From contig JAIXQG010000002.1 in assembly GCA_027485835.1 (NCBI GenBank), forward strand, positions 326,232 through 390,231: 64,000 nt of DNA. Direction: 5' to 3'. Position 1 is the first letter of the stretch. Each line of letters starts with the position of its first letter. This DNA comes from Alphaproteobacteria bacterium (GTDB taxonomy: Bacteria > Pseudomonadota > Alphaproteobacteria > UBA2136 > UBA6156). Made by a program: the position numbers and the translations under genes. The notes beneath the pieces are model-generated. The model was not told where the DNA came from, searched no databases, and was given only the letters and a program-made list of their open reading frames with translations. Below, piece by piece: positions 7,646 through 18,385 of the stretch.

Positions 7646-10600
7646 CACGTTTGACCAGCAGATTTTGCAGCAGGCGGCGACAGCGCAGGCGCAAGCGTTG
7701 GAGACGGGCGCGAGCGTATGGATTTCGGCCAACGCCGGAACGGGTAAAACCGAAGTGCTGACGCGGCGGATGCTGGCGTTGCTGCTGGCCGACCCGACGC
7801 TGGAGCCGCGACAGATTTTGGCACTGACCTTCACCAAAGCCGGAGCTGCCGAAATGGCCGCACGTTTACCGGCGCGGCTCAGCAAGTGGGCGGCGTTGGA
7901 CGCTGCGGCATTGCAGGCGGAGGTGGCCGAGCTGGGAGTGATTCTGCCCGACGGTTTGGACGTGGCGGCACGGGTGCAGGAGTTGGCGCAGCAGGTGCGG
8001 AAGGCTCCGCCGCTGGTGGCGACGATTCACGGTATGGCGCAGCAGATTTTAAGCCGCTTTACGGTGGAAGCGGGGCTTCCCGTGGATTTTGAAGTGCTGG
8101 AGGATGGGGCGCAAAAGCGCTTGCTGAAGGAGATTCAGAACGAGTTGCTGGTGCATGTGGAGGGGCCGCTGGCGACATATTTGGGAACGTTGCTGGATGA
8201 GCTGGGCGAGCATGGCTGGGATGATTTGACGAGTTTGGTGATTACCCATTGGCACCGGTTGGAAGCATTGTTGGAGGGCAAGGGTTTGGCGGCGGTGCTG
8301 GCTAAACTAGAGCACGATTTAGGTTTGGTGGGGCGCGAGGATGCGGGGCAGCCGCTGGTGCCGACAGCGGCCGAATGGGCGGCGCTGCGGCATGTGGTGG
8401 AGGCCTTGCCGGAGCAATCGGCCCGCGAGGTATTGGACGCGCCTGAAGCGTTGCGCGAGGCGGCGTGGAAAGGCTTCTTGCTGACCAGCAGCGGCACACC
8501 GCGGGCGCGGTTGTTTGTGAAGGCGGAGCTCGCGGTTCTGGATGAAACCGATGTGGCGGTATTGAATGCGGCCGCGCTGCGGGTGGCGGAGCAGGTGAAG
8601 TTGCGGCGGGTTTACAGGGGCTTTGACGTGACCCGTGCGGCGCTGTTATGGGCCGCCGCCGTACGCGGTGCCTACGTGCAGCGCAAGCACCGCGAGGGGA
8701 TGGTGGACTATTCGGACTTGTTGGATGGATTGGAGCGCGTGCTGAAGGCCTCTGAGAGTGGGGGGACAGGAGGTTTGAGTGAATGGGTCTGGTACGGGCT
8801 GGACCGGCGCTTCCGTCACCTTGTGGTAGACGAGGCGCAGGATAACAACCCCCAGCAAGACCGCATTGTGCAGTGGCTGGCCAAGAGCATTTTGAGCGGC
8901 GATGTGGGTGAAGGTGCCGCCCGCACGGTGCTGGCGGTGGGCGATATGAAGCAGAGCATCTTCCGGTTTCAGGGTGCCGTGCCCGAGCTGTTTGTGAAGC
9001 TGCGCGAGGTGTTGCGCGACTGGGCGCCGGTGATGCGTGAAGTGGATTTGGTGCATAGCTTCCGTAGCGGTAAAGAGGTTTTGGCGCTGGTGGACCGCGT
9101 ATTTGCGCAGGGCGACAGCGGCGCGGTTGTGGTGGGGAGCGACTTTAGAGACTGGCCCAACCACGCGGCGGTGGCGGCTGCGCGGGCGAGCCGTGTGGAG
9201 TTGTGGCCGACAGTGGTATTGGACGGCAAGGAGACGGTGGAGCCGTGGGCGTTACCAGAGGTACGTGTGGCGGCGAGCGGGCATGGCGAGGACATGGCGT
9301 GTTTACGCGCCGTGGGGATGTGGTTACAGCAGCAGGTGGGGCGTGTGGTGATGCCGAGCACCGGCGAGGCCTTGCGCTATGACGACGTGATGCTGGTGGT
9401 GCAACGCAACCGTATTGCCGCGCTGGCGGCCGGGGTGTTGCGCGGCATGGGCATCCCTGTGGCTACCGGCGGTGGCGTGCAGCCGCTGGTGGTGGATGAT
9501 GCGGTGGCGTGTTTGCGTGTGATTTATAACCCCGAGGATAATCTGGCACTAGCACATGTGCTGAAAGGAGTGCGGCGTTGGCGTGATGTACAGCTACTAG
9601 AACTAGCCGCGCGCAGTGGCGAGCAGGCGTGGTGCCATGCGCTGGAGGGAGACGATCGCGCGTGGTTGCTGGAGTTGCATAAACAGGCATGGCAGGCCCC
9701 ATTGGCGATTGTGCAGCGGGTGGTGCGCGAGGTGAAGGGTAACGAAAGCCAACTGGAATGCCTGCTGCTGTGGGCCGAACAGTGCGAAACTTTGCGGGAG
9801 CTGATTACGCGGCTGGAACTGGACGACTTGCCGGTAAGTGGTACGGGCAGTGGCGTACGGATTTTGACGGTGCACGGCAGCAAGGGTTTGCAAGCGCCGT
9901 TGGTGATTCTACCCGACACCATGGCGGCATTGGCCGACGTGAGCCATGACACGTTGTTGTGGGGCGAGGATGTGGTGTTGTTTAAGCAGGCCAAGGGGCT
10001 GAGCGCGCTGGAAGATGCCTTGGCCGAAGCCGAGAGTGCACGACGTAAAGCGGACAGTTTACGTGGTCTGTATGTAGCCATGACGCGCGCGATGGACTGG
10101 CTGGTGGTGACCGGCTTTGGCGAGGTAAAAGAGACCAGCGACACGTGGTGGACACGGATACGCAGCGGCTTTGACGGCGAGGCCGGCGCGGATGACAGGT
10201 GGGTGATGGGGGATACCTTTGCGGAGACGGAGACGCCGATACAGGCTGCAGTTGTGGAGTCGGTTGTTCCGGCATGGGCGACCACACCGGTGGAGGCTTT
10301 ACCGGCCGTGGCGCAGAGTGCTGAGCAGGCCCGTGGTGAGCGGGTGCACGCGCGGTTGCAGGGTTTGAAGGTTCCGGTAGAAGCCGATGTGGAGGCCGAG
10401 GTGGCGCGTGTGAAAGACGCGTTGCCGTGGCTGTGGGCGCATGGTAGCCGCAGCGAAATGGCGGTGGCGGTTGAGGGCCGTGTGGGGCGGATTGACCGCT
10501 TGGTGGAGCATGACGGTGCGCTATGGGTGATTGATTTTAAAACCGGCCATGTGCCCGAAACCGTGCCACCGGCCTACGTGCAGCAACTGCAAGGTTATGT

Positions 10601-10697
10601 GCGGGCGCTGCGCACAACTTACCCGCAGCGTACGCTGCGAGCAGCGATTGTGTGGACCGCCGCGCCACGGGTTGATGAAGTGGACGTGCGGTGCTAG
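7638..10697 (+). CDS. addA: AddA subunit: UvrD-type helicase with nuclease domain
   Basis: A protein of 1019 residues from ATG 7638 (TTG 7632 and GTG 7635 are in frame just before). All helicase motifs can be read: I NAGTGKTEVLTRR, Ia LTFTKAGAAEM, II VVDEAQDNNPQQ, III VGDMKQSIFRFQGA, IV HSFRSGKEVL, V LTVHGSKGLQAPLVIL and VI RGLYVAMTRAMDWLVV. The C-terminus has a second nuclease domain (EGRVGRIDRL ... VIDFKTGHVP). Family function: the ATP-driven 3'-5' motor and nuclease of AddAB, which processes double-strand ends for recombination. It overlaps addB and is followed by trxA after 40 bp. Somewhat shorter than relatives of about 1150 residues, but no motif is missing. Confidence 0.93.
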   Translation: MRNTFDQQILQQAATAQAQALETGASVWISANAGTGKTEVLTRRMLALLLADPTLEPRQILALTFTKAGAAEMAARLPARLSKWAALDAAALQAEVAELGVILPDGLDVAARVQELAQQVRKAPPLVATIHGMAQQILSRFTVEAGLPVDFEVLEDGAQKRLLKEIQNELLVHVEGPLATYLGTLLDELGEHGWDDLTSLVITHWHRLEALLEGKGLAAVLAKLEHDLGLVGREDAGQPLVPTAAEWAALRHVVEALPEQSAREVLDAPEALREAAWKGFLLTSSGTPRARLFVKAELAVLDETDVAVLNAAALRVAEQVKLRRVYRGFDVTRAALLWAAAVRGAYVQRKHREGMVDYSDLLDGLERVLKASESGGTGGLSEWVWYGLDRRFRHLVVDEAQDNNPQQDRIVQWLAKSILSGDVGEGAARTVLAVGDMKQSIFRFQGAVPELFVKLREVLRDWAPVMREVDLVHSFRSGKEVLALVDRVFAQGDSGAVVVGSDFRDWPNHAAVAAARASRVELWPTVVLDGKETVEPWALPEVRVAASGHGEDMACLRAVGMWLQQQVGRVVMPSTGEALRYDDVMLVVQRNRIAALAAGVLRGMGIPVATGGGVQPLVVDDAVACLRVIYNPEDNLALAHVLKGVRRWRDVQLLELAARSGEQAWCHALEGDDRAWLLELHKQAWQAPLAIVQRVVREVKGNESQLECLLLWAEQCETLRELITRLELDDLPVSGTGSGVRILTVHGSKGLQAPLVILPDTMAALADVSHDTLLWGEDVVLFKQAKGLSALEDALAEAESARRKADSLRGLYVAMTRAMDWLVVTGFGEVKETSDTWWTRIRSGFDGEAGADDRWVMGDTFAETETPIQAAVVESVVPAWATTPVEALPAVAQSAEQARGERVHARLQGLKVPVEADVEAEVARVKDALPWLWAHGSRSEMAVAVEGRVGRIDRLVEHDGALWVIDFKTGHVPETVPPAYVQQLQGYVRALRTTYPQRTLRAAIVWTAAPRVDEVDVRC

Positions 10698-10737
10698 ATT
10701 TAAGATGTTCAAGAAGAGTGAAAGGGGAGAAACCGAT

Positions 10738-11052
10738 ATGGTTGCAAGCATTAACGACAGCGATTTCAAGAGCAGCGTACTGGAAAACGACGGCCTGACG
10801 GTTGTGGACTTCTGGGCTGAATGGTGTGGCCCGTGCAAGGCGCTGAGCCCTCTGCTAGAACAGGCTGCCAGCGAAGTGGAAGGCGTGAAGGTTGTGAAGA
10901 TGAACGTGGACGACAACACCGATACGCCGGTGCAGTATGGTATCCGCGGGATTCCGACTCTGATCGCGTTCAAGGCCGGTCAGCCGGTGGCGAGCCTTGT
11001 GGGTTTGCGCGATAAGGCGGAGCTGGTGAGCTGGATGGAAAGCCAGAAGTAG
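10738..11052 (+). CDS. trxA: Thioredoxin
   Basis: A 104-residue thioredoxin with the redox centre WAEWCGPCK and the cis-proline loop RGIPTLI. It reduces disulfides of cytoplasmic proteins using electrons from thioredoxin reductase. The start at 10738 is chosen because it gives the standard thioredoxin length and follows a purine-rich ribosome site (AAAGGGGAGA); ATG 10705 would add 11 unusual residues. It is the last gene of the tsaE-amgK-murU-addB-addA operon, an arrangement common in Alphaproteobacteria, and is followed directly by an intrinsic terminator. Confidence 0.95.
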   Translation: MVASINDSDFKSSVLENDGLTVVDFWAEWCGPCKALSPLLEQAASEVEGVKVVKMNVDDNTDTPVQYGIRGIPTLIAFKAGQPVASLVGLRDKAELVSWMESQK

Positions 11053-11085
11053 GCAGCTAGGGACTTAGGTTGCTAGGTAACTCGG

Positions 11086-11107
11086 AAGCGCCTTCGGGCG
11101 CTTTTTT
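11086..11107 (+). terminator. Intrinsic terminator after trxA
   Basis: A 7-bp stem AAGCGCC / GGCGCTT with a TTCG tetraloop, followed by a T run. It closes the long tsaE to trxA operon. Confidence 0.9.
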
Positions 11108-11185
11108 GTTTTGATAAAGACTGGTAATAACAGCTTGCTGTCCCTATGGTATGGGCAATCGTACTTATGTTTGGAGAATTACATC

Positions 11186-11698
11186 ATGCACGATGTGTTG
11201 AATACGACCCTCGGCGACTACGCAACTTGGTTTGAAGACGTTCTTCGTCAGATGACCGAAGTCGGTATGTCGGTTAAGGGCAGCCGCTTGAGCCACATTG
11301 GACTGCGGACCGCCACCAACGACGAGTATGTGGAGTTCCGTGACCAACTTCTGCCCCTTTGCAGCGGTTGCGTGGAGAATGTCCATAACGGCCGGCCTAT
11401 TGCAAAGTTGCTTTTGCGAAAGCCGCTGCAACTTCCCCACGGGTTTGAGGTCAGTCTGATTGAACTGATGCCGCCTAAGCCTGACAAGGATTACCCGACC
11501 GGCATCGAGCATATCGGCGTTGTGATTGGTGACGATTTGGACGCCTTTGCCGAACATCATGCGGCGGTACTTTCCGGCCGACAAGACCAAGGCCCTTACT
11601 GCCAGCCATGGTTTATCACGTTTACCGATGGCAAGCGGGTCAAGTTTTATACCGTTGGCTTGAAGGAAGTGGTGGAGCTGGAAGGTGGCGTGTTTTAG
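11186..11698 (+). CDS. YecM-like protein of the VOC fold
   Basis: A 170-residue protein resembling the YecM family, which has the vicinal-oxygen-chelate fold. Supporting blocks are LSHIGLRTAT, NGRPIAKLLL, GIEHIGVVIGDD and FTDGKRVKFY. Family members are conserved in Proteobacteria but their reaction is not established; a metal-binding role has been suggested from the fold. The start ATG 11186 has GGAG upstream at a good distance, whereas the in-frame upstream frame from 11111 would begin inside the trxA terminator region. It stands alone between the trxA terminator and a bidirectional terminator shared with dnaJ. Confidence 0.75.
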   Translation: MHDVLNTTLGDYATWFEDVLRQMTEVGMSVKGSRLSHIGLRTATNDEYVEFRDQLLPLCSGCVENVHNGRPIAKLLLRKPLQLPHGFEVSLIELMPPKPDKDYPTGIEHIGVVIGDDLDAFAEHHAAVLSGRQDQGPYCQPWFITFTDGKRVKFYTVGLKEVVELEGGVF

Positions 11699-11718
11699 CC
11701 TTTGGTTATTGCGATTTT

Positions 11719-11743
11719 AAAAGCGCCCCGAGGGGCGCTTTTT
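11719..11743. terminator. Bidirectional terminator between yecM-like gene and dnaJ
   Basis: AAGCGCCCC paired with GGGGCGCTT, flanked by A on the left and T on the right, so it can work on both strands. It overlaps the dnaJ stop codon and serves the two convergent genes. Confidence 0.88.
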
Positions 11744-12902
11744 ATTCGTTCCAGAACTTGCGGAGTTTGGACATGAAGCCTGCTTCGGCGCGGCCGGGTT
11801 CCAGCTCGCTGCGGAGGGACTCCAGTTGCTCCTTCTGCTTTTTGCTGAGGTTTTGCGGCACGGTGACCTGCAGGTGGGCGACGATATCGCCCTTGTCCTT
11901 CGGGCGGCCCATGGCGGGCATGCCGAGGCCGGGCAGGCGCACGGTATCTCCCGGTTGCGAACCGGAGGGGATTTTGAGCGTGGTTTTGCCGCCTTCCGGT
12001 GTAGGAATCTGCAGCTCGGTGCCCAGTGCGGCGTCGACCATATTCACTGGCACTTCCAGATGCAGGTGGATGCCATCGCGCGCGAACAGCGGGTGGTTGG
12101 CGATGGAGACGAAGACGTACAGGTCTCCGGCCGGGCCGCCATGGGTACCAGCCTCACCCTCGCCCGCCAAGCGCAGGCGGGTGCCGTCATCAACCCCCGC
12201 CGGAATGGTGACTTGCAGTTTTTTGGTGGAACGGACGCGACCGGAACCGGCGCAATCCTTACATTTATCTTTAATCTGTTGGCCCACACCGCCGCAGTCC
12301 GGGCAGGTGCGGCTCATCTGGAAAAAGCCCTGACGGAAGGTGACGTTGCCGGAGCCGTTGCAGGTGCCGCAGGTAACCGGCTTGGAACCTTCCTTCGCGC
12401 CGGAGCCCTTGCAGGTTTCGCAGCTGATGGTGGTGGGATATTTGAGGTCGACCTTAGAGCCGGTGTAGGCGTCTTTCAGGCTGACTTCCAGATTGTAGCG
12501 GAGGTCCGAGCCCCGTTGAGTATGGCTTTTGCGGGTTTGCTGCTGGCCACCGGCGCCGCCGAAGATGCCGCCCATGAGGTCTTCGAACAGGTCTTCGAAG
12601 TTGCCCTCGAAATGGAAGCCGCCCTGCCCTTGGCCAAAGCCGCCGCCCTGCGGGCCACGGGCGCCACCCATGCCGCCTTGGGCAAACGCATTGTGACCAA
12701 AACGGTCGTACGCCGCGCGTTTTTGCGCGTCCTTCAGGACGTCGTACGCCTCATTCACTTCCTTGAATTTAGTTTCGGCATCCTTATTGCCCGGGTTGCG
12801 GTCCGGGTGGAATTCCATCGCCTTTTTGCGGTAGGCACTTTTCAGCGCGGCTTCGTCTGCCGAGCGGGCAACACCTAAAATTTCGTAATAATCGCGGGCC
12901 AT
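11742..12902 (-). CDS. dnaJ: Co-chaperone DnaJ
   Basis: A 386-residue class A J-protein. It has the J domain with the HPD tripeptide (EFHPDRNPG), a Gly/Phe-rich linker ([20 protein letters not shown]), four zinc-binding repeats ([32 protein letters not shown]) and the C-terminal substrate-binding domain. It delivers unfolded proteins to DnaK and stimulates its ATPase. The start ATG 12902 gives the standard [10 protein letters not shown] beginning; the frame extends 14 codons further upstream without biological support. It is the last gene of the hrcA-to-dnaJ heat-shock unit. A terminator lies just upstream (after the gene at 12995), so some transcripts may reach dnaJ only by read-through or from a separate promoter. 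Confidence 0.97.
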   Translation of the reverse strand: MARDYYEILGVARSADEAALKSAYRKKAMEFHPDRNPGNKDAETKFKEVNEAYDVLKDAQKRAAYDRFGHNAFAQGGMGGARGPQGGGFGQGQGGFHFEGNFEDLFEDLMGGIFGGAGGQQQTRKSHTQRGSDLRYNLEVSLKDAYTGSKVDLKYPTTISCETCKGSGAKEGSKPVTCGTCNGSGNVTFRQGFFQMSRTCPDCGGVGQQIKDKCKDCAGSGRVRSTKKLQVTIPAGVDDGTRLRLAGEGEAGTHGGPAGDLYVFVSIANHPLFARDGIHLHLEVPVNMVDAALGTELQIPTPEGGKTTLKIPSGSQPGDTVRLPGLGMPAMGRPKDKGDIVAHLQVTVPQNLSKKQKEQLESLRSELEPGRAEAGFMSKLRKFWNE

Positions 12903-12948
12903 TGTCACTTTATAGAGGGGAGTGCTAGAAAGGTCAACACACAAGGCG

Positions 12949-12978
12949 AAAAAGAAACCCGCCCTTGAGGGGCGGGTT
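12949..12978 (-). terminator. Intrinsic terminator upstream of dnaJ
   Basis: On the minus strand AACCCGCCC and GGGCGGGTT form a 9-bp stem with a 5-nt loop, followed by TTCTTTTT. It lies between the small secreted protein gene and dnaJ and may reduce transcription into dnaJ. Confidence 0.8.
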
Positions 12979-12994
12979 GCCTGCTTTGGCAGCG

Positions 12995-13378
12995 TTAGTA
13001 ACGGACGATGCGCAGCTCGGCCGGGTAACGCGGCTTGGTGACCAGCTTGTAGCAGTAGCTAGGGGCGCCGGTGAAGCCGCAGGCGGCGGTGCTGCCGGCG
13101 GCGTTTTGCTTTTGCAGGTACTGCTCATACTGGCGTTGCTCGCGCAGTTTTTTCATCCAGTCGCCTCGGTGCGGACGGTTAATGGAGCCGCTGGCACTGC
13201 TGTAACCATTGTTGTTAGACCCCGAGCGGGCCATGTTGCTGGCAAAGCTGAAGCCACTGGGGCCGCGTTGGTAGCCATCGGCGTAGGCTGCCAATGCCGA
13301 GGTGACCAGCATAAGGCACACCAACACAGCCACGGATGCGGCGGTGCGGATGTTCGTTACGTTAACCATGTGCTTCAT
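12995..13378 (-). CDS. Small secreted protein of unknown function
   Basis: A 127-residue protein with a clear signal peptide (hydrophobic stretch [18 protein letters not shown]). The mature part is Ser/Asn/Gly-rich, then has a charged segment ([18 protein letters not shown]) and two cysteines near the end (AACGFTG, SYCYKL). I do not recognise a family. The start at 13378 is supported by AGGAG eight bases upstream. It sits between dnaK and dnaJ, where these two genes are normally adjacent, and is followed by its own terminator. Whether it is linked to folding stress or merely inserted is not shown by the sequence. Confidence 0.75.
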   Translation of the reverse strand: MKHMVNVTNIRTAASVAVLVCLMLVTSALAAYADGYQRGPSGFSFASNMARSGSNNNGYSSASGSINRPHRGDWMKKLREQRQYEQYLQKQNAAGSTAACGFTGAPSYCYKLVTKPRYPAELRIVRY

Positions 13379-13497
13379 GGCGGTTTCTCCTGTTGGTGGA
13401 CTTGGGCTCCCGTGAAGGATGTCCGTTGTCCGAATTTCAACACAAAGGGCCGCTTGCGGCGACCCCTTGTTGTTAATTATTTTTGGGCTTGCGGAGC

Positions 13498-15429
<1,932 letters not shown>

Positions 15430-15464
15430 TTTCTATTACTCCCTTTAACGTTACTTTTTAAAAC

Positions 15465-16043
15465 TTAGTTAGTGATTTGCTTGCCGCCGAGTTCTGTAAA
15501 GCGGGCGAGGAAGCGGCGGTTGGCTTCTTCGGGGGTCCAGCAGGGCAGCTCGATGCCAGTGGGCTCGTACTCGGTGACGAACTTATCCCAGAACACGTGC
15601 GGCGGCATGAGCTGCTGAGCTTCATCACCTAAAATGCGGCGGTCGAGCAGCTTGATAACCGGGCTTTCCAGCTGCTCCACGCTGAGACCATAGCCTCGGG
15701 CTACGGCTTGGGTGGCCTTGGCTTCGAGATCCTTGAAGTTGATACCCATGAAGCGTTTGAGGCCGGTGGGCATATCGCCGACGTACGCCTCGCTGGCATC
15801 GTGCAACAGGGCGGCAAGAGCAAGCTCAGGCTCTACCATGTTACTGATGTGAACGCTATGCTCGGCCACGCTGTAATAACGGCTGGTATGGCCATTGTAA
15901 CGGCAGATGTTCGACAGGGCGCGAGCGATCAGTTCGATCGGCAGGACAATCCATTCCTCCGCGGCGAAGTCCAGCTGCTGATTGCTGCCGGTTTGCATCC
16001 ACGTCAGGGTGTTGATGTCCATGCTGATGGCAGGGTTTGTCAT
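15465..16043 (-). CDS. HD-domain phosphohydrolase (YfbR-like)
   Basis: A 192-residue HD-superfamily protein. The metal-binding residues are visible as YSVAEHSVHISN and ALLHDASEAYVGD (H...HD), with a distal Asp in the LLDRRILGDEA region. It resembles the YfbR group of 5'-deoxynucleotidases, which dephosphorylate dNMPs in the cytoplasm; the exact substrate is not set by sequence. Its start overlaps the stop of the CYTH gene in a TAATG junction, so translation is coupled. Placement between grpE and dnaK is unusual and suggests co-expression under heat shock. Confidence 0.8.
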   Translation of the reverse strand: MTNPAISMDINTLTWMQTGSNQQLDFAAEEWIVLPIELIARALSNICRYNGHTSRYYSVAEHSVHISNMVEPELALAALLHDASEAYVGDMPTGLKRFMGINFKDLEAKATQAVARGYGLSVEQLESPVIKLLDRRILGDEAQQLMPPHVFWDKFVTEYEPTGIELPCWTPEEANRRFLARFTELGGKQITN

Positions 16044-16624
16044 TAGGCAGCCTCCTGATTGTAGGCGGCGAAGGTGAGCTCGCGCACCGCAAAGACCTTG
16101 TTACCGGCCCAGTCGGGGTAGGCTTCGTACACGCGACCAACACCACCGAAGAGGGCTTGGGTGTAGTCGAAGCCGAGGCTTTGGCAGGCGGCTTTGACGG
16201 CGTCTTCGCTGGCGGCTTCGACTTCCGCAAAGGCGGGCAGTGCCGGCCATTGGTTGAGGGTGACTTCGGTTTCCCCTTTCACCCATGTTTCGCGGAAATT
16301 TTCCTGATGCGCGCGGTCTTCAAAACCGAGTTTTTGCAGCAGCGTAGCGGCATTTTCAAAGCTATCGACGCTAATTTCGACTTCTTCCGTACCATGGATA
16401 TCGGTGCCGTCGTGCTCGTGCTTGAACGCCATGGTTACGGTGCCGTCGCCGTTGTCCCGCACGCGGGCCCACTTGGCCGGGCTGGGGTTCAGTTCGGTCA
16501 GGAAGTAGGTGTAGCGGCGCATCAGGCTCCAAGGCCGCGTGCAGCTGTAGCCCTGCGCGGCGAGCAACGTGCGGCAGGCGGCCACATCGATGTTCGGGAT
16601 CTTGGCTTCGATTTCGATCGGCAT
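16043..16624 (-). CDS. CYTH-domain protein (triphosphate tunnel family)
   Basis: A 193-residue protein of the CYTH superfamily, which includes class IV adenylate cyclases and thiamine or inorganic triphosphatases. The hallmark ExExK is present at the start (IEIEAK), followed by the charged strands RVRDNGDGTVTMAFK, EEVEISVDSF and FRETWVKGETEVTL, which line the tunnel. The substrate cannot be told. Start taken at ATG 16624, which puts the signature at the N-terminus as usual; ATG 16642 would overlap grpE by 14 bp and is the alternative. It lies in the hrcA-grpE-dnaK unit and its stop overlaps the HD gene start, pairing a triphosphate-binding protein with a phosphohydrolase. Confidence 0.82.
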   Translation of the reverse strand: MPIEIEAKIPNIDVAACRTLLAAQGYSCTRPWSLMRRYTYFLTELNPSPAKWARVRDNGDGTVTMAFKHEHDGTDIHGTEEVEISVDSFENAATLLQKLGFEDRAHQENFRETWVKGETEVTLNQWPALPAFAEVEAASEDAVKAACQSLGFDYTQALFGGVGRVYEAYPDWAGNKVFAVRELTFAAYNQEAA

Positions 16625-16628
16625 TTTA

Positions 16629-17204
16629 CTAGGCTGCTTCATCTTTGGTGGCGACGACCACGAGACTGGGGCGCAGCAGGCGGCCGTTGAGAGTAAAACC
16701 GGCTTGGAGCTCTTGCAGGACGTGGTTTTCCGGTACGTCGGTGCTGGGGATCTGGCTCATGGCTTGGTGAAGCTCGGGGTTCAGGGGGTCGCCCGCCTTG
16801 ACCACGATTTGCTGGATGCCGTGGCGGCCAAGCATGGATTGCAGCTGGGTGGCGACCATCAGGATGCCATCACGCAGGGCTTTTTCATTACCTTCCGGCG
16901 CCGAGAGGGCGCGGGCGAGGTTGTCGCCGACGCCCAAGACATCCTGTGCAAATTTGGTGACGGCGTACTGGCGGGCGTCTGAGACTTCTTGTTGCGCACG
17001 GCGCTTGACGTTTTCGGCCTCGGCAGCGGTGCGGAAGGCTTTGTCCTTCCAGTCGTCGCGCTCGCGTTGCAGAAGGGTCAGGGCATCTTCTTGCGGAATC
17101 GCTGTGGTATCCGGCGCAGCATCGGCCTCCAGCGGGGCGGTTTCCACCGGTTGGCCTTGCATATCCTGCTCTGTCAGGTGGGGTTCGCGCATCGCTTCGG
17201 TCAT
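16629..17204 (-). CDS. grpE: Nucleotide exchange factor GrpE
   Basis: A 191-residue GrpE. The N-terminus is acidic and variable, then comes a long coiled coil (LLQRERDDWKDKAFRTAAEAENVKRR in part) and the C-terminal beta-wing domain (PLNPELHQAMSQIPS, VLQELQAGFTLNGRLLRPS, VVVA). GrpE dimers release ADP from DnaK and so drive its cycle. The gene is 41 bp downstream of hrcA, a classic pairing in Alphaproteobacteria, and is followed by the CYTH gene within a few bases. Confidence 0.96.
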   Translation of the reverse strand: MTEAMREPHLTEQDMQGQPVETAPLEADAAPDTTAIPQEDALTLLQRERDDWKDKAFRTAAEAENVKRRAQQEVSDARQYAVTKFAQDVLGVGDNLARALSAPEGNEKALRDGILMVATQLQSMLGRHGIQQIVVKAGDPLNPELHQAMSQIPSTDVPENHVLQELQAGFTLNGRLLRPSLVVVATKDEAA

Positions 17205-17245
17205 CTCTTTACTCTCCTTATCAACTTAAACTTATTTTCAAACGG

Positions 17246-18298
17246 CTATTTCAGCGCGGCATCCAGCAGGCTGCGGGTGTAATCCACAATCCCCATGGTG
17301 TGCTTATAATCCATCCGCATCGGGCCTATGACGCCGACGGTACCGACGAGCTTGTGGGACTCATGCGATTTGCCATACGGCGAAGCGATGACGGCGAGGT
17401 CTTCGGCGCCCATCACCGGTACGTCGCCGCCGACGAAAATCTTCACACCATTGCTGGTACGAACTTCTTCCACCAGCGTCATCAGCAGGCGCTTTTCTTC
17501 AAACACCTTGATCAGGCCTTGCAATTTGTCGCGGACGATTTCCGGATATTGGAACAGGTTGGTAGAGCCGGCGACAACCATGGCGCCGTCGGCGGTGACC
17601 GGCTGGCCCCACTCGTTGGCGGCCTGCATCATCTGGTCGATCATCGCATTGACCTGGCCGCGTTGCTCGGCCATGCCGGCCATCATCGCGGCTTTGGCTT
17701 CTTCCAATGTGTGGCCCATGACGAACGGGTTGAGGGTGGTGGCGGCTTTTTTCAGATCGTCGGCGGAAATGAACTCCGGCACTTCCATCATGCGGTTTTC
17801 AATCTCGCCGGACTTGGTCACCATGACAACCAGCACGCGGTTGTTGGAAAGGCGGATGAATTCCATGGTTTCCAGCGTGTCGTTTTCGCGCTTAGGGGCG
17901 GTGACGAGTGCAGCGCAATTTGTGACTTGCGAGAGCACGCTGGTGACGTCTTTGGTCAGCTGCGAAAGGCTTTTGCTGGGGTTGATCTGGCTTTGAATGG
18001 CTTGCTTGACGGCGGCTTCCGGCTCGGCGGTTTCTACCAGATGTTGGGCGTAATAGCGGTAGCCCTGCTCGGTAGGGATGCGGCCCGCGCTGGTGTGCGG
18101 ACTTTTGATAAGACCGAGGCCTTCGAGGTCTTGCATCACGTTGCGGATGGAGGCGCCGGAAAGCTGGTATTTGCCGCTTTCTACCAGCGCCTTGCTGCCC
18201 ACGGGCTCGCCTTTGGTGCCATAGGTTTCCACCACATCAGCCAGCACCTGGGCGGCGCGGGTACCGATTTCCTGAACGGGCTTTTTGGTTTTTTCCAT
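17246..18298 (-). CDS. hrcA: Heat-inducible repressor HrcA
   Basis: A 350-residue HrcA with the N-terminal winged helix (EPVGSKALVESG, SGASIRNVMQDLEGLGLI, SPHTSAGRIPTEQGYRYY), a central inserted domain and the C-terminal GAF-like dimer domain ending in VGVIGPMRMDYKHTMGIVDY. HrcA binds CIRCE operators and represses chaperone genes; its folding depends on GroEL, so it is inactivated during stress. A CIRCE element lies at 18318-18344, just upstream of its own start, so the gene is autoregulated together with the downstream grpE-CYTH-HD-dnaK genes. Confidence 0.97.
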   Translation of the reverse strand: MEKTKKPVQEIGTRAAQVLADVVETYGTKGEPVGSKALVESGKYQLSGASIRNVMQDLEGLGLIKSPHTSAGRIPTEQGYRYYAQHLVETAEPEAAVKQAIQSQINPSKSLSQLTKDVTSVLSQVTNCAALVTAPKRENDTLETMEFIRLSNNRVLVVMVTKSGEIENRMMEVPEFISADDLKKAATTLNPFVMGHTLEEAKAAMMAGMAEQRGQVNAMIDQMMQAANEWGQPVTADGAMVVAGSTNLFQYPEIVRDKLQGLIKVFEEKRLLMTLVEEVRTSNGVKIFVGGDVPVMGAEDLAVIASPYGKSHESHKLVGTVGVIGPMRMDYKHTMGIVDYTRSLLDAALK

Positions 18299-18317
18299 GA
18301 GGTAGTTATAGGGGCGA

Positions 18318-18344
18318 TTAGCACTTGCGTCAAGCGAGTGATAA
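18318..18344 (-). promoter_or_regulatory. CIRCE operator for HrcA
   Basis: TTAGCACTT, nine bases, then GAGTGATAA on the plus strand. The CIRCE consensus is TTAGCACTC-N9-GAGTGCTAA, so 16 of 18 arm bases match with the exact spacing. It ends 20 bp upstream of the hrcA start, the usual position for autoregulation. Confidence 0.93.
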
Positions 18345-18358
18345 TAGGTTTTTAGGAC

Positions 18359-18385
18359 AAAAAACGGAGGCCCTTAAGCCTCGGT
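18359..18385 (-). terminator. Intrinsic terminator of dnaQ
   Basis: On the minus strand ACCGAGGC and GCCTCCGT pair with one mismatch, followed by a run of T. It overlaps the dnaQ stop codon and separates the dnaQ operon from the CIRCE-controlled promoter of hrcA. Confidence 0.75.

Noticed and set aside
17300-18355. 351-codon plus-strand frame opposite hrcA
   Set aside because: A shadow frame of hrcA that also runs through the CIRCE operator.
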